64,000 bases of DNA. Source: Fragilaria crotonensis. Lineage: Eukaryota > Bacillariophyta > Fragilariophyceae > Fragilariales > Fragilariaceae. Positions within the stretch are counted from its first letter, which is position 1, and every line of letters starts with the position of its first letter. Made by a program: the position numbers and the translations under genes. Location of the stretch: NCBI GenBank assembly GCA_022925895.1, contig JAKSYS010000213.1:1-64000 (forward strand), given 5' to 3'. Below, in pieces: positions 12,571 through 24,900 of this stretch. Below the pieces are notes generated by a model. The model saw only the letters and a list, made by a program, of their open reading frames with translations. It was not told the origin of the DNA and did no database searches.

Positions 12571-13539
12571 GAAATGTCGTCGTTGGACAACTACACACGA
12601 CCGCAACCCACACAGGACAACGCCGTAACAACACGACAGCCCCTGCGCAGGCAGCCTCAAGCCAACCTTTCCGCATTCTCTGTTGCCGACCCGTCTGTGT
12701 GGATGATTGATTTCGACAACCCAGCCAAGAAACTACAGTCTACGGCGCTCGAATCAATCTATACGTTTTATTTTCGAAGGCTATGGTTCTACTCGTCTAC
12801 TCTGTGGCGTTTGTCTTGTCATCCCGAAGTGTTCAAACTTGGCAGTCCATGCTCTACGTTCGATTCCATGGACATTGTTGCTGACGTCGATTGTTGACAC
12901 GCTTCGTCAAGTGCTCCTCGAGCAACCAACGCTGTTCCTTGCTCCTGCTCTCGCACTCCTGGCCACCTCCTTTTGGAAGCCAGAAGCCTGCCAACAAGAA
13001 ACGAACGCAACCACAAGCACTTCGTTCACTCGCAAGCAACGCCGACGCTTCGCTAAGCTCTTGAAGACTTCACTCAAGCCTCAACGCGAAGTTCAACATC
13101 GCAAGGCTGTGGCTCCTCTTCCCTATCGTCTTCGCAAACGACGTCATCAGAACGCATTCAACGCACCGACCCTCGAAAGGCAGACAAGTCTTCGCGACCT
13201 TGACGAATTGAAGACGCGAACGTTGTTGCTCCAACGTCAGACGCAACGCCTTCGCACGCGTCGCTCTCCGTACGTAACGAATGCGCTCAACAAGGAGAGT
13301 TCGGAACTTCGAGTCGTCGCTCGCAAACTCAACGCAAAAGCCAGCACGTCGACCGAAATACCATCCCGTTCCTGCCGACGGCGCCCTGATGCATTCGTCC
13401 CTGCACCATGGACAACACAGCAACGCAACGCTGCTCACAAGATCATCTCCACGTCAATCTCGCTTGCACCGCCACGCTTCGAATGGCATTGCAAGCGCCA
13501 GCGCATGCGAAACGCTCTTGGAAGTGCGACGAACAGTGC

Positions 13540-14880
13540 TCCCATCATTTGGGATTCTGGCGCGAGCATCTCCATTTCGCCCGACCCTGAAGACTTTCAG
13601 GGCACGATGCGAAGCCCCGGCACTATCACCCAACTCAAGGAATAGCCCGCGGACTTCAAATCAAGGGTCAAGGCGAAGTCACTTGGGCGGTTCACGACAC
13701 GAACGGCAACCTGCGAATGATCAAGGTTCCCGCTTTCTACGTACCCGGCATTAAGGTTCGACTCCTCTCAACCACAAGTCTCTTGCAGACTTACAAGGCG
13801 AGACGATCAAAGTCGAATCGAATCGACTTACCTTGAGCGGCGTTCCTGGAGACTCAAGTCGAGGAGCAGTTATGGTACTCGTGAACCCGCAGAACAACTT
13901 GCCAACGTCCGACGCCTTCAACGGTCAGGATCCTTTCAAAGCGGCCGACGCACTCGTCGCAACGATCACTGAGGTCCATGAGACGAATCACAACCTCAGC
14001 GAAGCCGAAAAGGAACTTCTGCGATGGCATTATCGCCTCGGACACATTGGATTCAAGAAGATCCAGTTCTTGTTGAGAACTGGAGTCTTGAGTCAAACGG
14101 AAGCAAGTCGCCGACTTCATTCCGCAGCCTGCAAGCTGACGAACCTTCAAAGTGTGCAGCTTGCCAGTACGGCAAGCAGCATCGACGTCCTATCCCTGGT
14201 TCAACGCCGTCAACCATCATTCGCGACCGAACGAACATCCTCAAGGCCGACAACGTTATCCCCGGGCATCGAATCTCTGTCGATCACTTCATCTGCAGCA
14301 CGCGAGGACGACTTCTTACCTCCGCTGGAAAACCAAAGCCGACGAGATGTACGGGAGGTTGCATCTTCGTGGACCACGCCTCCGGTTTCGTCCATGTCGA
14401 ACTCCAAGTCAACCTCAACACACACGAGACGTTGAAAGCAAAGGAAAAGTTCGAACTTACCTGCCGCCAGTATGGAGTTGTGCCGCAAGAGTATTTGGCC
14501 GACAACTCCAAGATTTTCACATCCGCCGAATTCACTCGCAACCTTTCGACATTCGCACAAATCATGAGGTTCGCTGGCGTTGGTGCACACCACCACAATG
14601 GCATCGCTGAGCGAAACATCCGAACAATCATGGCGATCGCTCGCACGATGATGCTTCACGCAGCGATTCATTGGCCATCGATCGCGGACGCAACACTTTG
14701 GCCCTTGGCAGTCAATCACGCAGTCTTTTTGGTCAACCATGTTCCTGATCCAAGAACTGGCTTATGTCCTGCCGACCTGTTCACCAAAACACGATGGGAG
14801 CAGCGAAAGCTGAACAATCTCCACGTTTGGGGTTGCCCTGTCTACGTCTTGGACAAGATGATATCCGATGGCAAAAGTTG
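13540..14880 (+). pseudogene. pol: copia protease and integrase region
   Basis: The aspartic protease motif WDSGASISISP lies near 13550, split from its downstream half by a frame change at about 13640. The integrase follows: a zinc-binding GAG-pre-integrase segment (LLRWHYRLGHIGF, then CAACQYGKQH) near 14020-14190, then the catalytic core with D (ISVDHF), D (LADNSKIF) and E (HHHNGIAERN) by about 14620. The core through LNNLHVWGCPVYVLDK is in one frame. Integrase inserts the cDNA into the host genome. All three acidic catalytic residues are visible, but the frames do not join into one protein. Confidence 0.8.
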
Positions 14881-16430
14881 CCTCGCTGGACTCCGCGATC
14901 AACTCGAACGATCAACATGGGCTTCTCACGAAGCACGCCATCACAGTCCCAATTGTCCTCAACCCTCAAACGGGTTACATAACGCCACAATTCCACGTCG
15001 TCTTCGACGATTGGTTTGCCACTGTTCCGGCCTCCGCCGACGACCTTCCGAACTTCAACGCAGACAGCTGGAAACGTATGTTCCGCGACTCGACCTACCA
15101 GTACATTCTGGATGACGAGGACCAAGAGCGGTTGATTGTTGAGACTGAAAATTTCGAGAGAGAGCAAGATGTACTCTCACAACAGCAACGCATCGCGACT
15201 GCCATCGACGCAGCAACTCCACCGTCAGCGCTACCCGTCGAACCTCCTCCGACAAGAACTCCTGTTGACGCAACGCAACGACAGCTTCCAGTCAACGAGA
15301 CGACGACGCAACCTCCAGTTCCCTCGACACCATTGTTAACTCCAAGGGAGAGTCCCCCTCCATCAACTCCAACGATGGCGCCTCCGCCTCACTTAATTCA
15401 GGATCCTCAGCCTCCGACACCGACGCAACTGTTCCAGTCTCCACTTCGTCCTGCATCTCATGACATTCCATCCCCAGCTGCTTCAATCGAAACGCACGAT
15501 GAGATCGAAGCCGTCACAAGGCAGGCACCCAACGAACAGCAAAGGCACTCACCTCGTCGTTCAACTCGCACTCGCAAGGCTCCCGATCGTCTCGGATACG
15601 ACGGCCAACAAGGGAGAGGTTACTTGTTTACAATGGATGACATCATCTTCGATTGGCTCCTCACCGAAGCCATTGAAGACAGCAGCGCCATGTCACAAGC
15701 GAACAAGGCAAGCGTGAGCGACCCCGACACTTTGACCTTCGAAGAAGCCATGTCGGACGTCGAGAACATCCAAAATTGGTTGAGGGCTGCAGAAGCCGAA
15801 ATCAAGTCGTTGGAGAAAAATGGGACTTGGAAAGAAGTACCAACTGCCGATGCGAAGTCACGAATCCTGCCAGGTACTTGGGTCTTTCGGCGTAAACGCA
15901 CGCCTGACGGTGCCATAAGCAAGTACAAGGCACGGTACTGCGTACGAGGTGACTTGCAGGAAACTGAGCAAGAAACGTTTGCCCCAGTCGTGGCTTGGAG
16001 TACGGTACGGTTGTTTCTGGTACTGTCACTCACACTTGCTTGGCAAACTTGCACTATCGATTTCAGCAGTGCATTTACAGGCCCCACTCAGCGATCCAGT
16101 ATGGATTCACTTGCCTCGAGGCTTTCGTTCCGAACGTGGGTCATCTACGTGTCTGCAACTCTTGAAAAGTCTCTACGGTTTGAGTGTCGCACCGCGACTC
16201 TGGTATGAACATCTGTCCGATGCACTACGCGATGAAGGGTTCAAGAGCTGTGCAAATGACCCTTGCCTTCTTTACAAGGACACTATCATGGTGGTTATCT
16301 ACGTTGACGATTTGGGCATCGCTTTTTCAAATCAACGCGATCTCGACGAATTATTTGCGAATCTCGACGCCAAGGTTTCAGTTTCACGAAGGAAGGAACC
16401 TTCACTGATTTCTTGGGCATCAACTTCGTG
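14868..16430 (+). pseudogene. pol: copia linker and reverse transcriptase
   Basis: A Pro/Thr-rich linker (residues about 90-230 of the 14868 frame) leads to the reverse transcriptase: EAEIKSLEKNGTWKEVP, ILPGTWVFRRKR, YKARYCVRGD and FAPVVAWSTVRLFL are typical copia RT motifs. The frame changes near 16075 (TIDFSSAF), after which SLYGLSVAPRLWYEHL and the catalytic YVDD (near 16302-16313) follow in another frame. Another shift near 16400 separates it from RNase H. The enzyme would copy element RNA to DNA; here it is broken at two places or more. Confidence 0.85.
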
Positions 16431-17297
16431 AAGGATCCCAAGAACGGCACCCTGACGCTAACACAGAAAGGCCTAATTCAGAAGATTCAAGAGGCGACAG
16501 GGATGAAGATGAGTAACAGCAATTGGACTCCCGCTGGACAAGCCGCTTTGGGAATCGACCCCGATGGTCCTCCGATGCAGGAGTCTTGGAGCTATCGCTC
16601 TGTGGTTGGGATGCTCCTTTACCTTTCGACGAACACTCGCCCCGATATCGCGTTCGCAGTCAGTCAGGTTGCTCGATTCTCTCACAACCCGAAGAAGAGT
16701 CACGCCTCCGCAATTAAGACGATCGTTCGTTATCTCCAAAGGACGTACGACAAGGGCATGATCGTCAAGCCAACCGGCGATCTCACTTTGGACTGCTATG
16801 TGGACGCAGACTTCGCAGGATTGCATCGTCGCGACCCCGACTCCTCGCCAAGCTCCGCAAAGTCGAGGACAGGTTATATCATCACTCTCGGAGGGTGCCC
16901 GATCCTTTGGAAATCGCATCTCCAGTCTGAAATATCTCTGTCGACGCTCGAAGCTGAGTACTCCGCGCTCAGCTCCGCCATGCGAACGCTCCTTCCATTG
17001 CGGACCATGCTCATCGAACTCATTAATGGCTTGCAACTTCCTGATACTCTCACGTCTACTGTCAAGTGCCGTGTGTTTGAGGACAACAATGGTGCACTTC
17101 TTTTGGCAACCAACCAACGAATTACCAATCGAACGAAGTACTTTCAAGTCAAATGGCATTTCTTTTGGGCACACGTTCGCGACGGCACCATTGCAATCAT
17201 CAAAGTCGATACTCAGGAACAGTGGGCTGACATGCTCACCAAAGGCCTGAATCGCGAAAGCTTCGAACGAGTTCGCCGACTCGTTCAAGGATGGTAA
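16413..17297 (+). pseudogene. pol: copia RNase H domain, intact segment
   Basis: This 294-residue open segment holds the end of RT (GINFVKDPKNGTLTLTQKG, SYRSVVGMLLYLSTNTRPDI) and the RNase H domain: first acid in LDCYVDADFAG, then SRTGYIITLGGCPILWKS, STLEAEYSAL, EDNNGALLLA and the typical C-terminal TKYFQVKWHFFW and WADMLTKGL. It is the best-preserved part of the element. It stops at 17297, about 90 bases before the polypurine tract, as expected for the 3' end of a copia pol. Confidence 0.88.
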
Positions 17298-17388
17298 CTT
17301 ACCCCTTTAACTCTGTGCTCTTGTTTGGACTGCATCCGTTGTTCAACTCGTATCTATTGCATATTAATCATTGTCTGCTTCCATGAAT

Positions 17389-17399
17389 GAAAGGGAGAG
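17389..17399 (+). other. Putative copia polypurine tract
   Basis: GAAAGGGAGAG lies 92 bases after the RNase H stop codon. In LTR elements such a tract primes plus-strand DNA and sits just before the 3' LTR. The following sequence (TTAAAACTGACG…) should then be LTR, but no matching copy was found at the 5' side. Confidence 0.5.
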
Positions 17400-18495
17400 T
17401 TAAAACTGACGACTGTAACGACCGTACTGTGCTGCTCCGCAGCGTACGCCATCGTACTGTAAGGTCATACATGTGAAACAGAACAAAGCACGATTCTAAA
17501 TGTGGACGGTATAATTAGCTACTTGTCAAGACCGACAAGATATGAAATGGTGCTCATCTCACCTCATCCAATGAGGTGAATTCAATTTGATATGATCTAC
17601 CTGACATATCTCTTGAGCCATTTCAAAGCTCACTTTATTTGCTACATTTTAGTTTATAATCTTAGGACCTACTATTTGTGAAAGGCTCTCCCAAGCACTT
17701 ACTGTTAGTGTAGAGAAACTCTCACGAATTCATCGTCCTACGGTACGGTACCGAATACCAGTAGCTACGTTTAGAGTACAGCCTCCGGCAGCGACTCTCA
17801 AGTGTCTGAAAAGATTCACCTACGACGTACTGTATTACTTGAGTGCACCTATACTGGTACTGTAGGCGGTCTTTGAAATGTCTCTCTTCGATTATCGATT
17901 ATACGACGTATATCTACATGTGGATCGTCTACCGGGAGATATGGTACTACTAAACTCTGGTTCTAATAGTACACAGTATACGTGGGTCGTAGGAGGCCCG
18001 CAAGTTGGTAGGGGCTGGTACTTGTATTGTACTTGTACACTTGTATGCGATTGGAAACGCCAACCTCCAAGCCCCACATGGCAGCTGCAACCTTGAACCC
18101 GCAACAACCACCACAACCCAACGACACATCTGCAAACCGGAGCTCCGAATGCGATCTCGCTTGAATTGTTCTACTATTGCTACTCATACTATTGTATGAT
18201 ATACACTCAATACTTACTACTGCAACACAAAGTTTCCCGCAATTGAACACTCTCCATTTCGTTTCCTCTGATTGTTTCGACTGTCACCTGCTGTTGCTCC
18301 AATACAGGGTCCAAGACACTACACTACGCGAGAAATCCTTCATCTGGAATTGAAACGTTTGCATCTTATAACGTTTCAGTATCCGGCGTTGAAATCTGAG
18401 AGCATAAGAAAGTACTATTGTACTATTGAACTGCTACTTTCACAGCACTCCTATACACAATACACACACGACGCTGAAACACTACTCTGCAGAAA
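17400..18495. other. Gap: possible copia 3' LTR remnant, then promoter side of the PDI-C gene
   Basis: No gene is visible. The first few hundred bases may be LTR. A 9-bp perfect hairpin (TCACCTCAT, loop CCA, ATGAGGTGA) sits at 17559-17579. From about 17730 to 18050 there is a GTAC-rich tract. The start codon of the PDI-C gene follows at 18496 in the context AGAAAATGTC. Confidence 0.4.
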
Positions 18496-20065
18496 ATGTC
18501 GCGATTTCGAGCCTTGGCGAATCTGGACATGTACCGCAAGGTACCAGTGGACTTGCTGGAGGGATCGAAACAGGGATCTGTCATCTCTTGGATGGCACTC
18601 TTTGCCATGCTGTACCTTGCCTTTATGGAGACTCGTGATTACTTTACATCGAAATTGGCAGTCGACCTTGCCCTGGATCGCTCTTCCGAACAACATTTGG
18701 TGGTCAATTTTGATATTACCATGATGGATTTGAAATGCGAGTATGCATCGATTGATGTCGTTTCCTTCCTCGGAAAACAGCAGAATGTATCTAAAAATGT
18801 CTACAAACGGGCCATTACGGCGGAAGGTGTCCAACAAGAAATTGCGCATCCACCAAACAATCGTCCCAAGGACATTCGACTCTCGGACGCCAAGGTAACC
18901 AAAACTCTCGAAGAACTACATGAAGATGGGGAACATGCCATTAGTTTGGATGAACACACGTTCAAATTTGCATTGGAAGATCATGAATTTGTCTTTGTTG
19001 ATTTTTTTGCTCCCTGGTACGTCCAGTCAATCCATCATTTCTGTCGTATTCCAGTGCATTCACATGTACCCTCACCTTTGTCTGCGCAGGTGTTCGCATT
19101 GCGTGGTATTCGCCCCCACTTGGGAAACACTTGCCGAAGTCATGGATGATACCGCCGAGCACAGGATGCACAAGGAAGATTACACCGACGAGGAATACGA
19201 AAGTGCCAAAAAGCTGGAACTTCCAGTCTTTATTGGCAAGGTGGACTGTGTCGTCCACCAAATGTTGTGCTTTCAGAATCGTATTATGCAATACCCCACG
19301 ATCCGTCTATTCATCAATGGCAAGGCGTCTCATGATTATTGGGGACATCGGGATGTGTACAATCTTGTCATGTTCCTCAAACTTGCCGAAGAATCCATTT
19401 CGGAAACAGATCGGGTGGCTCACGCGGAACAGATTGCCAAGCACATGATGGACATTACCGATGAAGAAAAAATATGGATTGAAAAGACGGCACGACAGGA
19501 GGAACAGAATCGTAAACAGTGGATCCCCGAGGAACATCCTGGATGTCGCATCACGGGATCACTCCTCATGGATCGTACACCTGGCCATTTCTACATTCAA
19601 GCCCAATCACCCAATCATGACATGTCCCCGTACATGACCAACGTGTCGCATGTTGTCCACCATTTGGATTTTGGTAGTCGAGACTATGTCGATGAGCATC
19701 ATCATCCACATTCCGATGGTGTACAACCACGTGGATTTGTGGAATCCATCCAACCCATGGACGGCAAGACGTTCGTTACCACCAATCTCCATGAGGCTCA
19801 TCATCATTATTTGAAACTTGTTGCTACGAATTTGCATTCGTATCAAGTTCTACAATCGAGTCAAATGTCATTGTATCGAGAAGATCAAGTACCGGAAGCC
19901 AAATTCATTATTGATCTGAGTCCGATTCGCATCACGTACCGATGGAGCAAACGACATTGGTACGATTACGTCACTTCCCTCATGGCCATTGTTGGTGGGA
20001 CTTTTACTGTGGTGGGCATGTTGGCGTCGGGTGTACGAGTGGCAACGACTAGGGCACGAAAATGA
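18496..20065 (+). CDS. PDI-C type protein: ERGIC-N, thioredoxin and COPII-coated ERV domains
   Basis: The gene has two exons, 18496-19016 and 19090-20065, with a 73-nt GT-AG intron (donor GTACGT, acceptor GCGCAG) that splits the Trp codon before the active site; splicing gives 498 residues. The N-terminal 120 residues, with a membrane span at about 28-46, match the ERGIC-N domain. A thioredoxin domain follows with active site CSHC at residues 175-178. The C-terminal half (ESIQPMDG…, DLSPIRITY) with a second span near 465-490 matches the COPII-coated ERV domain of Erv41/Erv46 proteins. This architecture is known as the plant and protist PDI-C subfamily, thought to cycle between ER and Golgi and handle disulfides. 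The CSHC site differs from the usual CGHC. The call is firm. Confidence 0.92.
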
Positions 20066-20503
20066 TTCAAGTAGCACCATTCGTATCAGGGTTTGGAAGA
20101 ATACAAGGAAGGAATTGGGGCTGGGAGGTCCCGACGAGTGATCACGTGCTGGTACTGTTGCGTTAAAGCAAGTTTTAAGGAATACGTAGTGCTGGAGTAC
20201 CAAGTTCCTGGTAGTAAGACTTTTTGGTCTCGTCTCTGTTTGTAGTGTTGTAATCATGAATACAGGCGTATTATGATACAGAATGAGAACAAAAGAGCAA
20301 CGATTTTGTGACATGTGGTATTTCTATCAACAATCAACAATATATAAAAAGTATCCCTTCCAGGCACGGTATCAATGTGGATCAATTGTACGACAACCTC
20401 CCACATTTGAATATGGTACATGGTTCGAACTAGTGTAGACTGCCACAAGTACGTGACAGGTATCAGCACCTATAATCCCACCATAACAACAAACGTTGCT
20501 TCT
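20066..20503. other. Convergent 3' gap
   Basis: This lies between the stop codons of two converging genes. It is AT-rich in its second half (CAATATATAAAAAG near 20340) with no recognisable gene or repeat. Confidence 0.4.
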
Positions 20504-21055
20504 TCAAAAGAAATGATCAATCATGTTCATCAACATTTGTTTGACGACACCATTGTCCCCTCCACTTCTCGATGCGATTTCGCGTTCACGATACTTTTTA
20601 GCTTTTGCAGCAGCAGAAGTAGTACCGTCATTGGGTTTGAAGGTACCCAATTTATCATAGTCCCCTGGCAATGGTGGTGGTTCAATGAGCGAAACACCAC
20701 ATAAAAGGCCACCGAGGAATGGAACAACTCCAGGAATGAAAAAGGTACTGAAACAAAGACTCAATCCCGCAACCAACAAAAAGCCAGCACGGACAGCCAT
20801 TTGTACCACGAGTTTCATTTGTTCTTCCTTCTCATCGACACGTGCCGAGGAGTCGTCATCGTCGTTGTCGTCGCCAACGGAATCTCGATCGTAGTCGTCA
20901 TTTGCAGTTGGTGTTCGTACTCCTTTTCGAAAGCTCGAAGACCTAGGACAGTCGTAACTATCCCGTCGTTTCTTCGCTTCTTCCTTCATGCGACGCATTT
21001 CTTGTTCGACATTGGAAGCGCTGCGTCGTCGGCGGGAGGATGAGGAGAATGTCAT
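20504..21055 (-). CDS. Small membrane protein of unknown function
   Basis: The ATG at 21055-21053 opens 183 residues. The first 80 are hydrophilic, Ser/Arg-rich and then acidic (DNDDDD), followed by a long hydrophobic stretch at about 84-125 (VRAGFLLVAGLSLCFSTFF… VPFLGGLLCGVSLI) that could form two membrane spans or a hairpin. A short PPPLPGDYDKLG segment follows. I recognise no family. It converges with the PDI-C gene and its upstream side faces the LINE. Compositional coding character is good, but no homologue is known to me, so function is left open. Confidence 0.6.
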   Translation of the reverse strand: MTFSSSSRRRRSASNVEQEMRRMKEEAKKRRDSYDCPRSSSFRKGVRTPTANDDYDRDSVGDDNDDDDSSARVDEKEEQMKLVVQMAVRAGFLLVAGLSLCFSTFFIPGVVPFLGGLLCGVSLIEPPPLPGDYDKLGTFKPNDGTTSAAAKAKKYREREIASRSGGDNGVVKQMLMNMIDHFF

Positions 21056-21810
21056 TATGAAATGGCGACGTTGTTACAACTTGATGCAATCTGATGATAC
21101 TGTGGTTGGTTTCTTTGTTTCGAATGATATTATGGTTGACTCGGATTGTTGTTTGGTTCTGTTTGATGTTCACAAGTTCGGTTTATGACACCTTATCGAC
21201 GACCGGGTCGGCTGCTTCTACCGTTTCCGCTGTTGCTGAAGCAGAACACGGCGAACGAGACCGGTGACTCTCCATAACACATATCATACGTGCAATACTT
21301 CTCTCGTACAAGTAGACCTACGATGATTGTGCGAGTGTCACTACCAACTGCCAACGACTGACGTCAGCATTTTCGAGTTCACAATTCACAAGAGACAGCC
21401 GTTCTACGTGATTGTCTGGTACTCCATTGCGTATGTGGATTTTCATTGTACTGGATACTCAAATCCGTGTCCGTATGGTGGGTATGACGTACAGTAGTAA
21501 CAAAAATGTGAGTGACGTCGGCCTGTCAGGCGGAACTCGTGCTTGTTTGATTGGCTTTTTTGGTTTCACCAAGAACCCGACAGACTCGCAATAGTCCGAA
21601 GTCCGACGTCCGACGTCCAATCTGCCTGTGCATCAGCTTCTCGATTTATTCCTGTTCTGCTACTGTACTCCGTACTACAGTACCTGGTACGATCTTGTCG
21701 AGTGCAAGTATTTACCACAGTAGTAGTACTGCGGTAGGCTGATTTTTGGATTTTGGCGATTCGATGTAGATACATACGAGTATATGGATACACACGGCGG
21801 CAATCCGTCC
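21056..21810. other. Gap before the LINE 3' end
   Basis: No gene is visible. A short GTAC-rich tract lies near 21660-21740 and repeated GACGTCCGACGTCC near 21600. I looked here for the missing half of the MULE found on the other side of the LINE and saw nothing like it. Confidence 0.4.
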
Positions 21811-21943
21811 AAAAAAAAACCTCAACTCTATTTAACGTACTGCCGCTATGTCCGTGGTACAGAGACACTCGACCCATACGGTGAAACCCATGTCTGGTAG
21901 GAGACAGGACCTCACTTAGTTTTCCCTCCCGGTTCGGAACCAA

Positions 21944-24900
21944 CTACGAACTCGGCCAATAATGCCGTAACGATTTCATCCCTGCAATAGCCAATTTCTT
22001 CGCCCTGGTGTAACTTGCTTTGAATACGGACTCATGAATATGTAACCAAGCCTTGAGGTGCCACGTAGGCTTTGCCTCGTGATCGCGTATATTGTCCATC
22101 AAGAGTTCCTGTACGGACGGTTCGTAATGTTGTCTCAACGCGTACAATTCGCGCAACGTACGTATCGTATTCCTGCGTTCCAAGAGGGCACTCTTCGAGG
22201 CGTCTGCACCGTGAAGGTCTTGATTCCGGCTTTCCCATAATGCGTACCATTTATCCCACACACAACCGATGACGGCCACCTGCCAAGTTAACCCTGTCCG
22301 GCATTGTGCCTTTGGATTGAAACCTGGTCGGGTGACATAGTACGCATCTTGCATATCACTCCATTCCCAGCTGAAACGACCGAGAAAGACTTCTTTCCAG
22401 CCGATTTTGTTTTGTTGATGAATAAGGCGGTGGAATTCAGGGGCATAGGCAGTGCTCTCTAACTGATATACATCAGGATCTGGACTATCAAACCATCCCC
22501 TCAATCCCGCAAGAAGTATGTCTCTGATACGTGGTCGGGTGCCCCAATTATCGCAGAGGTCTCGGATGGCTGTCAACGTTGCGAGGCGCCATGCTGCACG
22601 GGTGGAGTATTTACATCGGAGAATGTGGGACCACGTTTCATCTCGACAAGCGCACACTGGGCACCCCCGTCGACTGGGGTCATGGCGGTGTAATCTGTGG
22701 TTTGTAGGTAAAATACCATGCACCAGCTTAATATAATGGTCTCGTTTCTTCAGGCGTTTCTTAAGACTGGCCCCATGCGCGGACCAATTTATACAAGCCA
22801 TCGTGTGCTGATCCCACCCATTGCGCACTTGAATATGGTTGCGCAACGGGTCGTGCGTAGCTCGATGACGGAGGACTGTTTTGTAGCGTGCGGTGATACT
22901 CCCGGTGGGCGTGACGAGGTGAACTCCAGCACCCTCGGTCAGTAATGCATATGGTCGTACGGCTCCGTGATCGCGCTGATAGGTATTAGCGAGTTCATCA
23001 GCTTCAACATTCAATTGCGCCAATAGGCCTAGCCGGTGATACGCCCTGCGTCGATCCTGGTGACCACGCACATGTTGAAGTTGTAAGTCCGGCATTTCAG
23101 TGAGAAGTCGTCGAATGGTGACGAGCAAGTCCCATTCAGGACAAAGAGGATCAAGGGGTAACAAAACCTGCTCTGGCTCAAAATCCGCACTAGCAACGTG
23201 TCCAAGTGCATGTGTCTTTGAACCTCGGATAGTATCGATTAGACTCAAGCTATCCGTGGCAAGAAGCCCTTGCCACGGGGTGTGTTGATGTGTAAATTCC
23301 GCCAATCTCTTGAGAAAACTCAACATTGCGAGCATACCATATGCTTCCGAGCGGTAGGAGTTTGGGTTCGCGCCTGGTGCGGGTCCCATACCTGTCACTG
23401 CGCGCTCGCCAAGATCCGTGCTCACGATCCATCCGTAAGCTCCCATCTGTTTCAACCAAACAGACCCGTCGCTCACTCCTCGTACACCGTGAGAAAGCGC
23501 ATCGCTAACAGTAAAAGCATCCGTTGAAAGGGCCATATGTAATAGTAATTCGGCCTCCCAAGGCGCTAGATTGCTCACATATTGATCAAAGGTAGCTGGA
23601 AAAACTGGTCTTGAAATCGGAGCGAGAACGGTGGAGTGTGCAAGTCTCCACGTAATGGTGGAGTCAGGAATAACTGAGACGGGAATACTATCTTCGGGTA
23701 TATCAGACCATGAACAAGTGATACCCGTGATACAATAGAGGCCGTCGACTCCACAAACCGAGCAGCATTTTTGGTAAAGATTGTCGTCTCGGACCCACAG
23801 GTACCTGTGGGCCCACCGATATGCATGATGTTGTTGTCTCTGACTGTGAATCGGATGAAGCCATTGACCTAACGGTTGATACAATTCCCCTATATCATTG
23901 CTCCATAAACGATTTGCTTTTCGCCATAATTTCCATTCTGGAGCGAGTGGCCGCTGCTGATTTATCTGGATCCCGTGCATTATGCTGCTTCTTTCAGACA
24001 GATGCCCCACGAGCTTGGCTGGATCCAAGGAGGAACCCGAGATAAGTGTTAAATCCGAAATTGTTTGGGCTTGAAGATACAAACGACAATAATTCAGTCG
24101 GCGAATCTCTGCTGGTGTGAATTGTCCTGACGACAGTATGCTGTCCATAATATGGGCGTCATGAGTTCTTTGAACTGGTGGAATACACGTTTTATCCAAT
24201 TGCAGAAAACAGTCGATGGATGCAAGAAATTCTCGAAGAGAGAGGAGCCATTTCGATTCAAGATGTGGTAATGATGTATGGACGTCTTCGAGGAACGAAG
24301 TCGACGTTCCAACTTGAACCTGGAACCAGCTGACTGCAATACGGAGGAGTTTACCTGCTGTAGAGTTTAAACGCCAATGTTTAAGAAATAACTCGACTTG
24401 ACCGATACCTTGCTCGACATAGAGATGTCGGAAGTTTGCTCCGCCGAGTTCGATTGGGCCATAGAGTATTTCTCGCTTTGTATTTCGATTAAACCCGCAC
24501 CGTGGGACAATGATTGACATTGCTCTTCGTTGGACTTGATCAAGACGTTGGCGTGAAAGAGACGAACAAGCAAGTGGATAACTCATACTCGGTAAATAGC
24601 ATGCAAAATAAAAGGTCCATGTTTCGAGTTTCGTCAGTGGGCACCGCCAGAGGAAGGTGGTCAGCGACTCACTCTGTTTGTGCAACTGACGGTATTGTGC
24701 AGCCTGCGTTCCAGCGGGATCTTTGTAGTGCCCCAATGTTTTATGCGCCATATACGGAGAGAGAAGCTCGAGGTGATGGTCCGAAGCCGTGGTCTGGTCA
24801 TGCACTGTTAAAATCTCTTGATGTTCGTGTATTTTTGGAGCGAGTACCGGGGCGCCTTGTGCAGAGAATAACCAATGCAACACATGGCAAGAACATTTGG

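Larger units (their letters stand above)
11194..17399 (+). mobile_element. Ty1/copia-type LTR retrotransposon, decayed, LTRs not identified
   Basis: Domains occur in the copia order gag, protease, integrase, reverse transcriptase, RNase H on the plus strand. A purine-rich tract at 17389-17399 just after the last stop marks the expected start of a 3' LTR. I compared 10960-11190 with 17400-17530 by eye and found no convincing long direct repeat, so one or both LTRs may be missing or strongly diverged. The element is visibly more GC-rich than its flanks. Many frameshifts show it is inactive. Copia elements of this kind are abundant in diatoms (CoDi lineages); the lineage is not determined. Confidence 0.85.

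Noticed and set aside
17559-17579. Hairpin as a terminator or regulatory element
   Set aside because: A 9-bp perfect stem of this kind is expected by chance in some places of a window this size and nothing nearby gives it a role.
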